Assembly (NCBI GenBank): GCA_913050105.1
Contig: CAJWZN010000024.1
Span: forward strand, 1 to 13,871
Reading direction: 5' to 3'
From: an uncultured Synechococcus sp.
GTDB lineage: Bacteria > Cyanobacteriota > Cyanobacteriia > PCC-6307 > Cyanobiaceae
DNA: 13,871 bases
This document shows, piece after piece, positions 7,633-13,871 of the stretch. Each line of letters opens with the position of its first letter. The first letter of the stretch is position 1. Made by a program: the position numbers and the translations under genes. The notes under the pieces were generated by a model. The model saw only the letters and a program-made list of their open reading frames with translations. It did not search any database and had not been told where the DNA came from.

Positions 7633-8355
7633 TCAGACGAAGTCGCGGGAGATGTCGACGTTGATGATCTGTCCCCGCTCATCGAAGATCACGAACAGGT
7701 TCGAGGTTGCGTCGCCGAACTCCACCGAAACCAGCACCAGTTGCTGATCCCCTCCCTGACTAGCGACTACGGCCTCCTTCAGCTTGCGGTAGCCACCTGA
7801 GACCGAACTCAGCTTGGTCCATTTGCGCTCCAGGTCTGCCGGTGCAAGCTCCTGTTGAAGCTCCAGTGAGAGTTTCGATCGTGCGGTCAGCCAGCGCCCA
7901 GCGGCCAGATCGGCAGCAAAATCCAGTGCCGTGCGCTCGATTGGAAGCACCTCATCGATCCACTTCCAGGCCAGCAGCTGGCCCCCGTCGTCGAGCACGA
8001 ACAAGAGGTTTTCGTCTCCTTGCTCGGTCTGGACCACGGCATCCACCGTTGTGGTGCGGTATCCGGAGGCAATGCCGACGACGCGACTGCTCAGGATGGC
8101 TGGGCGCTGGTCGAGTCGCTGTTGCACCTGTTCCCGGCTCAGGCTGCGCTGCACCGCCGTCGACAACTTGGCGTGCAGAGCAGAACCCTGGCGTTGTTGC
8201 AGTGTGCTGAGAAGCAGATTGGCGGCCTCGGTGGCATCAGTGGTGCTCAGGGGCGTGATCTCTGCCTGCTGAGCTACAAGAGGAGCAGGGGTCATCATTG
8301 AGATCCCGACCGGAGCTGTCAGGGTCAGGGCCAGAAGGGCAGCACAACGCTTCAC
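7633..8355 (-). CDS. secreted protein with two DUF3887-like repeats
   Basis: The 240-residue protein has an N-terminal signal peptide (MKRCAALLALTLTAPVGI..., probable cut after LVA at about 26-28). It then has two related halves, about 43-133 and 142-236. Each begins with a helix-rich part (AANLLLSTLQQRQG... and ALDFAADLAAGRW...), includes an LSREQVQQRLD / LAPADLERKWT segment, and ends in matching strands: NLLFVLDDGGQLLAW and SNLFVIFDERGQIINV. This helix-plus-sheet design resembles DUF3887, an NTF2-like fold of unknown role common in exported bacterial proteins, where it often sits beside an alpha/beta hydrolase. The start is GTG at 8353-8355, overlapping the stop of the upstream hydrolase by four bases (GTGA), so the two are probably translationally coupled. 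No catalytic residues are obvious. Periplasmic location is inferred from the signal peptide; the DUF assignment is by eye. Confidence 0.8.
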   Translation of the reverse strand: MKRCAALLALTLTAPVGISMMTPAPLVAQQAEITPLSTTDATEAANLLLSTLQQRQGSALHAKLSTAVQRSLSREQVQQRLDQRPAILSSRVVGIASGYRTTTVDAVVQTEQGDENLLFVLDDGGQLLAWKWIDEVLPIERTALDFAADLAAGRWLTARSKLSLELQQELAPADLERKWTKLSSVSGGYRKLKEAVVASQGGDQQLVLVSVEFGDATSNLFVIFDERGQIINVDISRDFV

Positions 8356-9941
8356 AGCTCTTGGGGTGAGTCTTCCGACAGTTTGCCGGAGTTGAGGGGG
8401 ATCAGCTTGAGAGCAGAGCCAGCAAGCTCCAGTGTCATCGTCACAACACGGTGATCAGGGCTGGGGGCGCCGGCTGGATGCTCCGGTGTTCCTGGATTCA
8501 CTCCGATGGCTGGCCAGGCCGCCCCGGCGATGGAGAGGCGCAGGCGGTCGCCGGGTTTCAGGCTGGCTCGCAGCGGTTGCAGCAGCACCCGGTGTTGCCT
8601 GATCCGTAGTGCGCTCTCCCCCAGACAGCGGTAAACACCCGTACTCAATTGATCCACTGAGCTGTCGCCGGAGGGCAATCGTGACAAGGCAACAGCGATG
8701 TCAAAGCCGGGCTGGTCCGCCTTCAGATTCAGTTGAAGTTCGGGACGTCCCTCCAGGACGAGCACGTCGCTCAGAACGTCGCTGGTGAATGTGGCCACAT
8801 CGGATCGCTGATCAAGGCTGCTGCGGTCATGGGGTCCAGCGCTGGGACTGAGATGTCCGCCTTCCGCCGGTGCCGGTCGCCAGGGGTCATGAACAATCAG
8901 GACCTGTCCGCCACCCAAACCGCCCAGCTGAAGACGACCGTCGGAAGGGTCCAGGACGTTCACTCCCGTTCCCTTCAGGCTCCAGGGACCACTGGGAGCA
9001 GCTGGCTGACTGATCCAGCACTGTTCGCTCAGATCCCACAACTGTCGAATGGGGCGCTCAGCGTCGCTGACGCCCTTGAGGTGATGGTCGAAGAAGTTCA
9101 GAAGCAGCTGCTGCGCCTCGGGCCACCACTGCAGGTGAGTGGCCGGTCCGATGTGCAGCTCTGGAGTTCCACCAGCCGCCTGGCTTTTCTGCCAGAGGTC
9201 GATGATTCCCATCAGGTGGGGATCCCACCAGCCGCCGATCAGCAGCAGAGGTTGGCGTAACCATGCTTCGTCAACGCTGTGTCGCTGCCAATCCTGAGGA
9301 TCTTGAGGGTCGTTCTGAAACCAGCGGCAGGCCATTCCTTCAGCGTCATGACGTTGCAGAAGTGCAAGGCCATCGCGCAGGTAGTCCCCATTCACCAGAG
9401 CACGGCGGATCTCCTCCCATGCCGCGGCATTGCCATGGCGACGGGCCTGTTGGGCTGCTAACTGAAGACCCCAGCCCAGCCCCAGGTGCCACCAGTGGGC
9501 CCCCCCCTCGCAGCTCCAGTGAAGCCGCTCATCCAGCCCTGCCATGGCTGGAGCCATGCAGTCGGGTGGTGGTGTGTGTGGCGGAGCCAGCAGCTGGGTG
9601 ACCCCTTGATAGGAAAACCCGTAGCAGCCGATCCTTCCGTTGCAGTCCGGCAGGGCGCGCAGCCAGGAGAGGGTTTCGGCTGTGTCATTCGCTTCCTGAG
9701 CGAACCCTGTGAACGTTCCTTCGGATTCGCCCTGGCCGCGTACGTCCTGCACCACCACCAGGTAACCATTGCTGGCCCACCAGTTGGGGTGGGCCAGAGT
9801 GACAGAGGAGGCGATGCTGCGGCTGTAAGGCTGCCGCATCAGCAGGGCGGGCCATGGCCCTTGCCCCGAGGGACGCCAGACCCTCGCGATCAGTTGGGTG
9901 GCGTCACTCAGGGTGAGCCTTTGATCCCGTTCAGCGCACAT
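8352..9941 (-). CDS. CocE/NonD-type alpha/beta hydrolase (peptidase S15 family)
   Basis: The 529-residue protein matches the X-Pro dipeptidyl-peptidase S15 / cocaine esterase CocE family. The alpha/beta hydrolase domain (about 1-300) carries DVRGQGESEG (66-75, oxyanion-side motif), the nucleophile elbow GFSYQG with Ser110, GGWWDPH with Asp240, and GPATHLQWW with His269, giving a complete Ser-Asp-His triad. The C-terminal part (about 350-510) is the jelly-roll typical of the family (ELQLNLKADQPGFDIAVAL, KPGDRLRLSIAG). Members act on acyl esters or X-Pro peptides; the substrate here cannot be told. No signal peptide is seen, so it is probably cytosolic. The ATG at 9939-9941 is preferred, overlapping the upstream stop by 11 bases. 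An ATG at 9965 would add eight residues and overlap by 35; neither has a strong ribosome-binding site. It overlaps the DUF3887-like gene by four bases. Confidence 0.9.
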   Translation of the reverse strand: MCAERDQRLTLSDATQLIARVWRPSGQGPWPALLMRQPYSRSIASSVTLAHPNWWASNGYLVVVQDVRGQGESEGTFTGFAQEANDTAETLSWLRALPDCNGRIGCYGFSYQGVTQLLAPPHTPPPDCMAPAMAGLDERLHWSCEGGAHWWHLGLGWGLQLAAQQARRHGNAAAWEEIRRALVNGDYLRDGLALLQRHDAEGMACRWFQNDPQDPQDWQRHSVDEAWLRQPLLLIGGWWDPHLMGIIDLWQKSQAAGGTPELHIGPATHLQWWPEAQQLLLNFFDHHLKGVSDAERPIRQLWDLSEQCWISQPAAPSGPWSLKGTGVNVLDPSDGRLQLGGLGGGQVLIVHDPWRPAPAEGGHLSPSAGPHDRSSLDQRSDVATFTSDVLSDVLVLEGRPELQLNLKADQPGFDIAVALSRLPSGDSSVDQLSTGVYRCLGESALRIRQHRVLLQPLRASLKPGDRLRLSIAGAAWPAIGVNPGTPEHPAGAPSPDHRVVTMTLELAGSALKLIPLNSGKLSEDSPQEL

Positions 9942-10206
9942 CCGGGCAGTGGATCCCCACCACATATGTGATCAACACTTCGGCGTCCGGTTTGGAGATC
10001 TGCCGAGATTTCGCCACTTCGTGCGTGTTGGCCCGGTCATAGGCGGATGTGCCGCGTTCGTTTTGGTCTCGGAAGCTTTTGCACATCGCCTTCGCTTCCT
10101 GGGGGTTGGATTTCACTCCGTTGAGCAGATCGGAGTCAGCTGCTGCTGCTGAATTTGGTGCCAACACAACGGCGATCCCGATCAGCAGTAGCTGCAGCCC
10201 TTTCAT
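9931..10206 (-). CDS. small secreted protein of unknown function (91 aa)
   Basis: The product starts MKGLQLLLIGIAVVLAPNSA and has a clear signal peptide, with cleavage likely in the AAAAD stretch near residues 20-24, leaving about 68 mature residues. The mature part has exactly two cysteines, Cys42 in AKAMCKSFRD and Cys87 in the C-terminal IHCPDVR. They could form a disulfide in the periplasm. The spacing of a central Cys and a terminal 'Y..G.HCP' recalls DUF732-type secreted proteins, but the likeness is weak and I do not assign it. The ATG at 10204-10206 is preferred over a TTG three codons upstream because it directly begins the signal peptide. The stop overlaps the start of the hydrolase gene, and the start lies 61 bases after the DUF4332 gene ends, so it is part of the same run. 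Confidence 0.8.
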   Translation of the reverse strand: MKGLQLLLIGIAVVLAPNSAAAADSDLLNGVKSNPQEAKAMCKSFRDQNERGTSAYDRANTHEVAKSRQISKPDAEVLITYVVGIHCPDVR

Positions 10207-10267
10207 GCAGGTCAACCCATTTCATGCTTCATACGCACTGCCAATGGCCTTGGTGTGGATTGAGGGG

Positions 10268-10657
10268 TCAGTTCAACGGTTGCCTCGCCCGTTCGATCCA
10301 GCGGCGTGCGGTTGCAAGATCCACTACCGCAGGTCGCCCGGTCCCGAGGCTGCGTTCCAGCCGGCCGGTTTGTTGCACGATGCGTTCGGGCGTTGATCCA
10401 GCCAGGGCAGCCCGACTGGCGATTCCCGCATGCATCAGCAGGGCCGCATCCTGTGGTGCCAGATCAAGGTCGCAAACCAGTGCTGCAATGGCCCGCAGAC
10501 GTTTCAGATTGCGGATTGAAGCCCGGCCACTGCGGCAAAGACGACTCATTCCGATGTCGCTGAGGTCTCGCAGTTGTTCCCACTGCACCAGGCCAGCGAC
10601 CTCGAGTTCCTTCTGTTCGCGGCGGAAGGACTGGGGCAGATCGTGGAACGCAGGCAT
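10268..10657 (-). CDS. DUF4332 (helix-hairpin-helix-like) protein
   Basis: The 129-residue protein matches DUF4332, a helical domain related to helix-hairpin-helix modules found in many cyanobacteria. The visible pattern is an N-terminal helical segment (SFRREQKELEVAGLVQWEQL), then a middle part LRAIAALVCDLDLAPQDAAL, then LLMHAGIASRAALAGSTPER (about 73-92) in the usual 'LL..aGI.s...LA...p' form, then a C-terminal VVDLATARRWIERAR helix. It is shorter than many family members and may hold a single copy. There is no signal peptide, so it is cytosolic; nucleic-acid binding is possible by fold but unproven. The ATG at 10655-10657 shares one base with the TGA of the upstream Ycf51 gene (TGATG), implying translational coupling. 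Confidence 0.82.
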   Translation of the reverse strand: MPAFHDLPQSFRREQKELEVAGLVQWEQLRDLSDIGMSRLCRSGRASIRNLKRLRAIAALVCDLDLAPQDAALLMHAGIASRAALAGSTPERIVQQTGRLERSLGTGRPAVVDLATARRWIERARQPLN

Positions 10658-11106
10658 CAGAGATCGCCTGGCCGGAAGTCTCGAACGGTTTCACCAAGAA
10701 TCACTGGCCGGCTGATGCCCTCACCAGCCGATTCAAAGGCCCGGAGCCGTACTTTCACCGTGCCGCTGCCTCGGCCCGCGCTGCGCAGATTGCCGGCCAA
10801 CTGTTCCAGGGTTGCCGAAACAGCGGCTGGTTCAAGATCTGCCGGAACCGTTGCCACCACAAGATCGGTGCCGTTGTCGAACACCACGGGAGCGCGGATG
10901 GCCCCTTCAACCACAACAGGTGGTGTGTAGCTGATGCCGAAGGCCCAGCAGCTCACGGCCAGCAGGAACGTGAAGCTGCTGATACCCACCAATCGAAAAC
11001 GCAGCCCCCAGCGCGTCAGAAAAGCCACCACGGTCAGGAGAGAAAGGCCCAGTCCTGTCCAGCCCAGCCAGGGAACGGCAGAAATCAGCAGTTGATCGAG
11101 GGCCAT
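10657..11106 (-). CDS. ycf51: Ycf51-family membrane protein (DUF2518)
   Basis: This 149-residue protein fits the Ycf51 family, present in cyanobacteria and some plastid genomes and of unknown function. It has two membrane segments (about 11-31 and 38-59, the second containing FTFLLAVSCWAFGISY), then VVEGAIRAPVVFDNGTDLVV (about 64-83), the conserved strand pair of the family. A soluble domain follows, with a helix (AVSATLEQLAGNLRSAGR) and strands ending SRPVILGETVRDF. It is the first gene of the nine-gene minus-strand run, reads into the DUF4332 gene with a TGATG overlap, and diverges from the tamB-like gene over 66 bases. The ATG at 11104-11106 lies just before the first membrane helix; no clear ribosome-binding site is seen. 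The family call is from remembered motifs, so fairly but not fully sure. Confidence 0.82.
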   Translation of the reverse strand: MALDQLLISAVPWLGWTGLGLSLLTVVAFLTRWGLRFRLVGISSFTFLLAVSCWAFGISYTPPVVVEGAIRAPVVFDNGTDLVVATVPADLEPAAVSATLEQLAGNLRSAGRGSGTVKVRLRAFESAGEGISRPVILGETVRDFRPGDL

Positions 11107-11112
11107 GAACGG

Positions 11113-11141
11113 TGGTCACCCGAGGAAAGTCTCCTTATATT
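11113..11141 (+). promoter_or_regulatory. putative promoter of the tamB-like gene
   Basis: TGGTCA (11113-11118, four of six matches to the -35 consensus) and TATATT (11136-11141, five of six to the -10) are separated by 17 bases, which is ideal. Transcription would start near 11148, about 25 bases before the ATG. On the other strand TATAAG (11139-11134) overlaps the same AT-rich core and could serve as a -10 for the Ycf51 gene, though without a good -35. This is pattern matching only. Confidence 0.4.
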
Positions 11142-11172
11142 GCGCGAGCTTCAGGGGACTTCGTCGCGTTTG

Positions 11173-13871
11173 ATGCAAGGCGCACGGCGAATCCAATCAC
11201 GTTGGTTGCTGATTGGTGGCTGCGTAATTGGCATTGCGGTGGTCTCCGGGGTGCATGTGCTGGATCGAACCGCCGAGAGGGTGGTTGAGCAGCTGCGCGA
11301 ACCGATGCAGCGTTCGCTTGGCGAATCTCTCGGTCACCCCATCCGCCTGGGTGCTTACCGCGGATTGCGTCCCTGGGGTCTTGCACTGGGCCCAACGAAG
11401 GTTCCCTCCACCCGGTTGGATCAATCGTCTTTGCAGCTGGAAGAACTGCAGGTTCGGCTCAACCCGATCGCCAGCCTGCGCCATTGGCGCCCTGTGGTTC
11501 AGCTCCGACTGGACGGTCTTGAGGCTCAGCTTCACCGTCAGGATGATGGTCGTTACTGGCGTTTTGGGACCCCATCTCCAAGCGGGGAGCCCCTGCCAAA
11601 CGTTGACCTGCGCTTTGTGCTGCCGCGACCAGCACGGATTGCGCTTCTGCCCACTGGAGAACGACTTCTCCTGGAGAGTCGCGGCTCGGTGCTGTTGCGC
11701 CAGTCCAGTTTCCGAGGCGCGAGTCGATTGCGCTGGGCCGATCGAACAGGCAGTGTCAGTGCTGAGCTGAACGGTCGCTGGAATCAGCCCGAATTGGCGA
11801 TCAGCACCCGGCTCCGCTCCCTTGATCTGAGCCGCTTGTCGACCCTGTTCCCCCTGCCGGATGGCGTTGAGGTGGCGGGCCATGCGGGGGGGGATATTGG
11901 CCTGCACTGGCGTCCTGGTGCATTGGGATGCCGTGGATCACTGCGCTTGAAGCAGCTGGAATTGAACGGCGGCGGACTGCCGGACACCCTGCGCTCATCC
12001 AACGTCGGTGTTCGTTGCCGTCAGAACAATCTTGTCCTGGCGGACAGTGAATTCCGCAGTGGTCCTTGGCGTGCCCGGGCGGCTGGGGTGGTGAAGCTCA
12101 ATCGCTCATTTGACCTTCGTTTCGATCTCTCCGGGGATGGGCGGAAGGATCGTTTCAAGCTTGCGCTGGATGGCCCCTGGGCGAATCCCCGCTGGCGTGT
12201 GAATGGAACTCTGGCTGTTCCCCAGCTGACCGGGCCACTCCAGGTGCGGGGCGTGCTGCGCACCCCCTGGACCGATCCCGCCAATCGCTCCATACGGGTC
12301 AACGAAGCCTTGCTTGAAGCTCCGGGTCTGCGGCTGAGCCTGGCCGGGATATTGGGCCGCAACAGTGATCTGCGCAGCCGGGAACTTTTGCTCTCTGAAC
12401 CACTCTGGGCGGGTTGGCCCGGTCTTCAGCAGATCCTTGGAACAGCGGCTCCACTGAATGGCCAGCTGCGTGTGAATGGCTCGCTCTCATCCCCTGAGTT
12501 GATTGTGCAGCTTGAACAGGGACGCAATCTGCTACTGCAGAACTGGAATCTTCGGGCCACCTGGTCCAAGGCTGAGGGAGTGGCCTCGTTGGATCGCTTT
12601 GACAGCCCTCAGCTGAAGGCCAGTGCGGAACTGCCTCTTGCGATGGGTGAAGGAGCCCTACAGGTTGGTGACCTGCGCGGTGATTTCACCGTGGAGGACT
12701 TCCCCTTGGTCAGGCTGTCGTCCCTCCTGGGGATGCCTGTCACGGGCCAGCTCTCAGCTGATGGTCGCGTTGCAGGTCCTTTGTCTGGTCTGAGACCTGA
12801 AGTGGGTGTGGATCTGCAGAGCCCTGGTGTGGGGCCGTTGCGCCTCCGTGAACCCTGGCAAGGCGAGCTGTCGGGCCAGCTCGGTGACGGACTGCAACTC
12901 AGGATGTCCAGCCCAAGCGGATTCCTCAATCTCAAAGGAGCTGGCGTGCCGATCGCGCTCGATTTCACGCGCGGCGATGGACGTCTGGAGCTTCTGCAGA
13001 GTGGTCTGAACCAACTGGATTGGCAGGCTGAGCAGCTGGCCCTGGCTGGTGTTCAGGTGTCGCTGCCGCTCACAGGGCAGTGGCAGGCACTGCGCGGCCG
13101 GCTCTCGGGGCAGGGTCAGATTTCCGGGCCAGGGCGTCATCTGGCCGGAAGCATCCGTCTTGATTCCCCAGCGCTTCAGGGACTCTCCGTGCGTCGGGTT
13201 GATCTCGAAGGAGGCCTGGACGACCAGCGTTTTGAGCTCACCGGACGGGTGTTGCCGGAGCAGGGTGAGTTGATTCTCAACGGCTCCGGTCTGCTGGATT
13301 CAGCGGTTCGTGGCCGGGTTGAAGCCAAGGGGCTCGATGTGCCTTGGTTGCTCCGGGCCGCCCGTCAGCTGCGTGGTTCGGAGGAGGGCGGCTTTGGTTT
13401 TGGCCAGGCTTCCGATCTGGGAACCCTGGTGATCAATACCTTCGGGGGCAGCCTTGATGGGCACCTCATGGCTCTGGCTGCTGCCCGCCGTGAGCTTGAA
13501 ATTCACGAGCGGATCCATCCCCCTTCCGTCTTGGATGCAGATGATCTTCAGGGACGACTCGATGCCTTCATCGATCTGAGTGGCCCACGGCTTTCGGCCC
13601 TTGATCTGAAGGGTGAGGCCCGAGCCCATCTCTGGCTGGATGGTGGTGACAGCGATCGGATGCTCCAGATGGAGCCCGTGGTCGCACGGGTGGAGGGAGC
13701 GCTTCAGGGCGGTACGGGCACCTTCAGCCTGTTGCATCTGCCGTTCAGCTTGCTGGCTCTGTTGGCACCGGTGCCGACAGCTCTGCGAGGTTCCATCGGA
13801 TTGACCGGTCGCTATGACCTCGGCCCGGAGGAACCGCTCATCAACGCTGAACTCGTCCTTGAGGATGTTCA
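11173..13871 (+). CDS. TamB-like inner-membrane/periplasmic protein, N-terminal 899 residues (cut by window edge)
   Basis: TamB-like (formerly DUF490) proteins are anchored in the inner membrane and span the periplasm as a long hydrophobic beta-groove. They support outer-membrane protein assembly or lipid transport with Omp85 partners; the chloroplast relative is TIC236. Here a short basic N-terminus (MQGARRIQSR) leads to one membrane anchor, WLLIGGCVIGIAVVSGVHVL (about 11-30). Residues 49-72 carry LGHPIRLGAYRGLRPWGLALG, the family's opening strand set. The remaining roughly 800 residues are repeated beta-strand units rich in 'L.L.G.' patterns, for example GPLQVRGVLRTPW and TGQLSADGRVAGPLSGLRPE. 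The frame stays open to the right edge; the diagnostic C-terminal domain is outside. The ATG at 11173-11175 is the first good start; AGGGGA upstream is 14 bases away, rather far. Low sequence conservation is normal for this family. Confidence 0.88.
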   Translation, partial: MQGARRIQSRWLLIGGCVIGIAVVSGVHVLDRTAERVVEQLREPMQRSLGESLGHPIRLGAYRGLRPWGLALGPTKVPSTRLDQSSLQLEELQVRLNPIASLRHWRPVVQLRLDGLEAQLHRQDDGRYWRFGTPSPSGEPLPNVDLRFVLPRPARIALLPTGERLLLESRGSVLLRQSSFRGASRLRWADRTGSVSAELNGRWNQPELAISTRLRSLDLSRLSTLFPLPDGVEVAGHAGGDIGLHWRPGALGCRGSLRLKQLELNGGGLPDTLRSSNVGVRCRQNNLVLADSEFRSGPWRARAAGVVKLNRSFDLRFDLSGDGRKDRFKLALDGPWANPRWRVNGTLAVPQLTGPLQVRGVLRTPWTDPANRSIRVNEALLEAPGLRLSLAGILGRNSDLRSRELLLSEPLWAGWPGLQQILGTAAPLNGQLRVNGSLSSPELIVQLEQGRNLLLQNWNLRATWSKAEGVASLDRFDSPQLKASAELPLAMGEGALQVGDLRGDFTVEDFPLVRLSSLLGMPVTGQLSADGRVAGPLSGLRPEVGVDLQSPGVGPLRLREPWQGELSGQLGDGLQLRMSSPSGFLNLKGAGVPIALDFTRGDGRLELLQSGLNQLDWQAEQLALAGVQVSLPLTGQWQALRGRLSGQGQISGPGRHLAGSIRLDSPALQGLSVRRVDLEGGLDDQRFELTGRVLPEQGELILNGSGLLDSAVRGRVEAKGLDVPWLLRAARQLRGSEEGGFGFGQASDLGTLVINTFGGSLDGHLMALAAARRELEIHERIHPPSVLDADDLQGRLDAFIDLSGPRLSALDLKGEARAHLWLDGGDSDRMLQMEPVVARVEGALQGGTGTFSLLHLPFSLLALLAPVPTALRGSIGLTGRYDLGPEEPLINAELVLEDV

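Noticed and set aside
11197..11907. 236-residue open frame on the minus strand
   Set aside because: It is antisense to the N-terminal part of the TamB-like gene, whose frame runs unbroken for 899 codons with a membrane anchor.

Overview
The window reads as chromosomal DNA of a marine picocyanobacterium, most likely a marine Synechococcus. Four things point there: a plastocyanin precursor (petE), a Ycf51-family membrane protein, a DUF4332 protein and a Nif11-domain small protein; the moderately high G+C; the very dense packing of genes; and the combination petE / epimerase / hemE / glgB, which I recall from this group but cannot check here. I see no mobile element, integrase, CRISPR array, tRNA or rRNA. 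No gap between genes exceeds about 120 bases.

Layout. Positions 1-1662 (minus) hold the N-terminal two thirds of the disaggregase ClpB, cut by the left edge just before its second ATPase domain. A 66-residue gene of unknown function (1767-1967, plus) diverges from it. It converges on a two-gene minus-strand cassette: a Nif11-domain protein (2362-2613), then a 116-residue unknown protein (1992-2342). A Rho-independent terminator (2670-2700, minus) separates this cassette from the petE transcript.

From 11106 down to 2734 there are nine minus-strand genes with very short or overlapping junctions: Ycf51 protein, DUF4332 protein, a secreted 91-residue protein, a CocE/NonD-type alpha/beta hydrolase, a secreted protein with two DUF3887-like repeats, glgB (glycogen branching enzyme), hemE (uroporphyrinogen decarboxylase), an NAD(P)-binding epimerase/reductase with a TTG start, and petE. 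Four junctions overlap (TGATG, an 11-base overlap, GTGA, TTGA), which suggests translational coupling. The run mixes carbon storage, tetrapyrrole synthesis and photosynthetic electron transfer with four uncharacterised proteins, three of them exported or in the membrane.

From 11173 to the right edge (plus) runs the N-terminal 899 residues of a very large TamB-like protein. It is the bacterial and cyanobacterial relative of chloroplast TIC236 and is expected to bridge the inner and outer membranes. It diverges from the Ycf51 gene across a 66-base gap with a plausible promoter.

Most of the window is ordinary core genome. The parts most worth a second look are the Nif11 cassette, the coupled hydrolase/DUF3887 pair, the petE promoter that must lie inside the upstream gene, and the His-rich small gene next to clpB.
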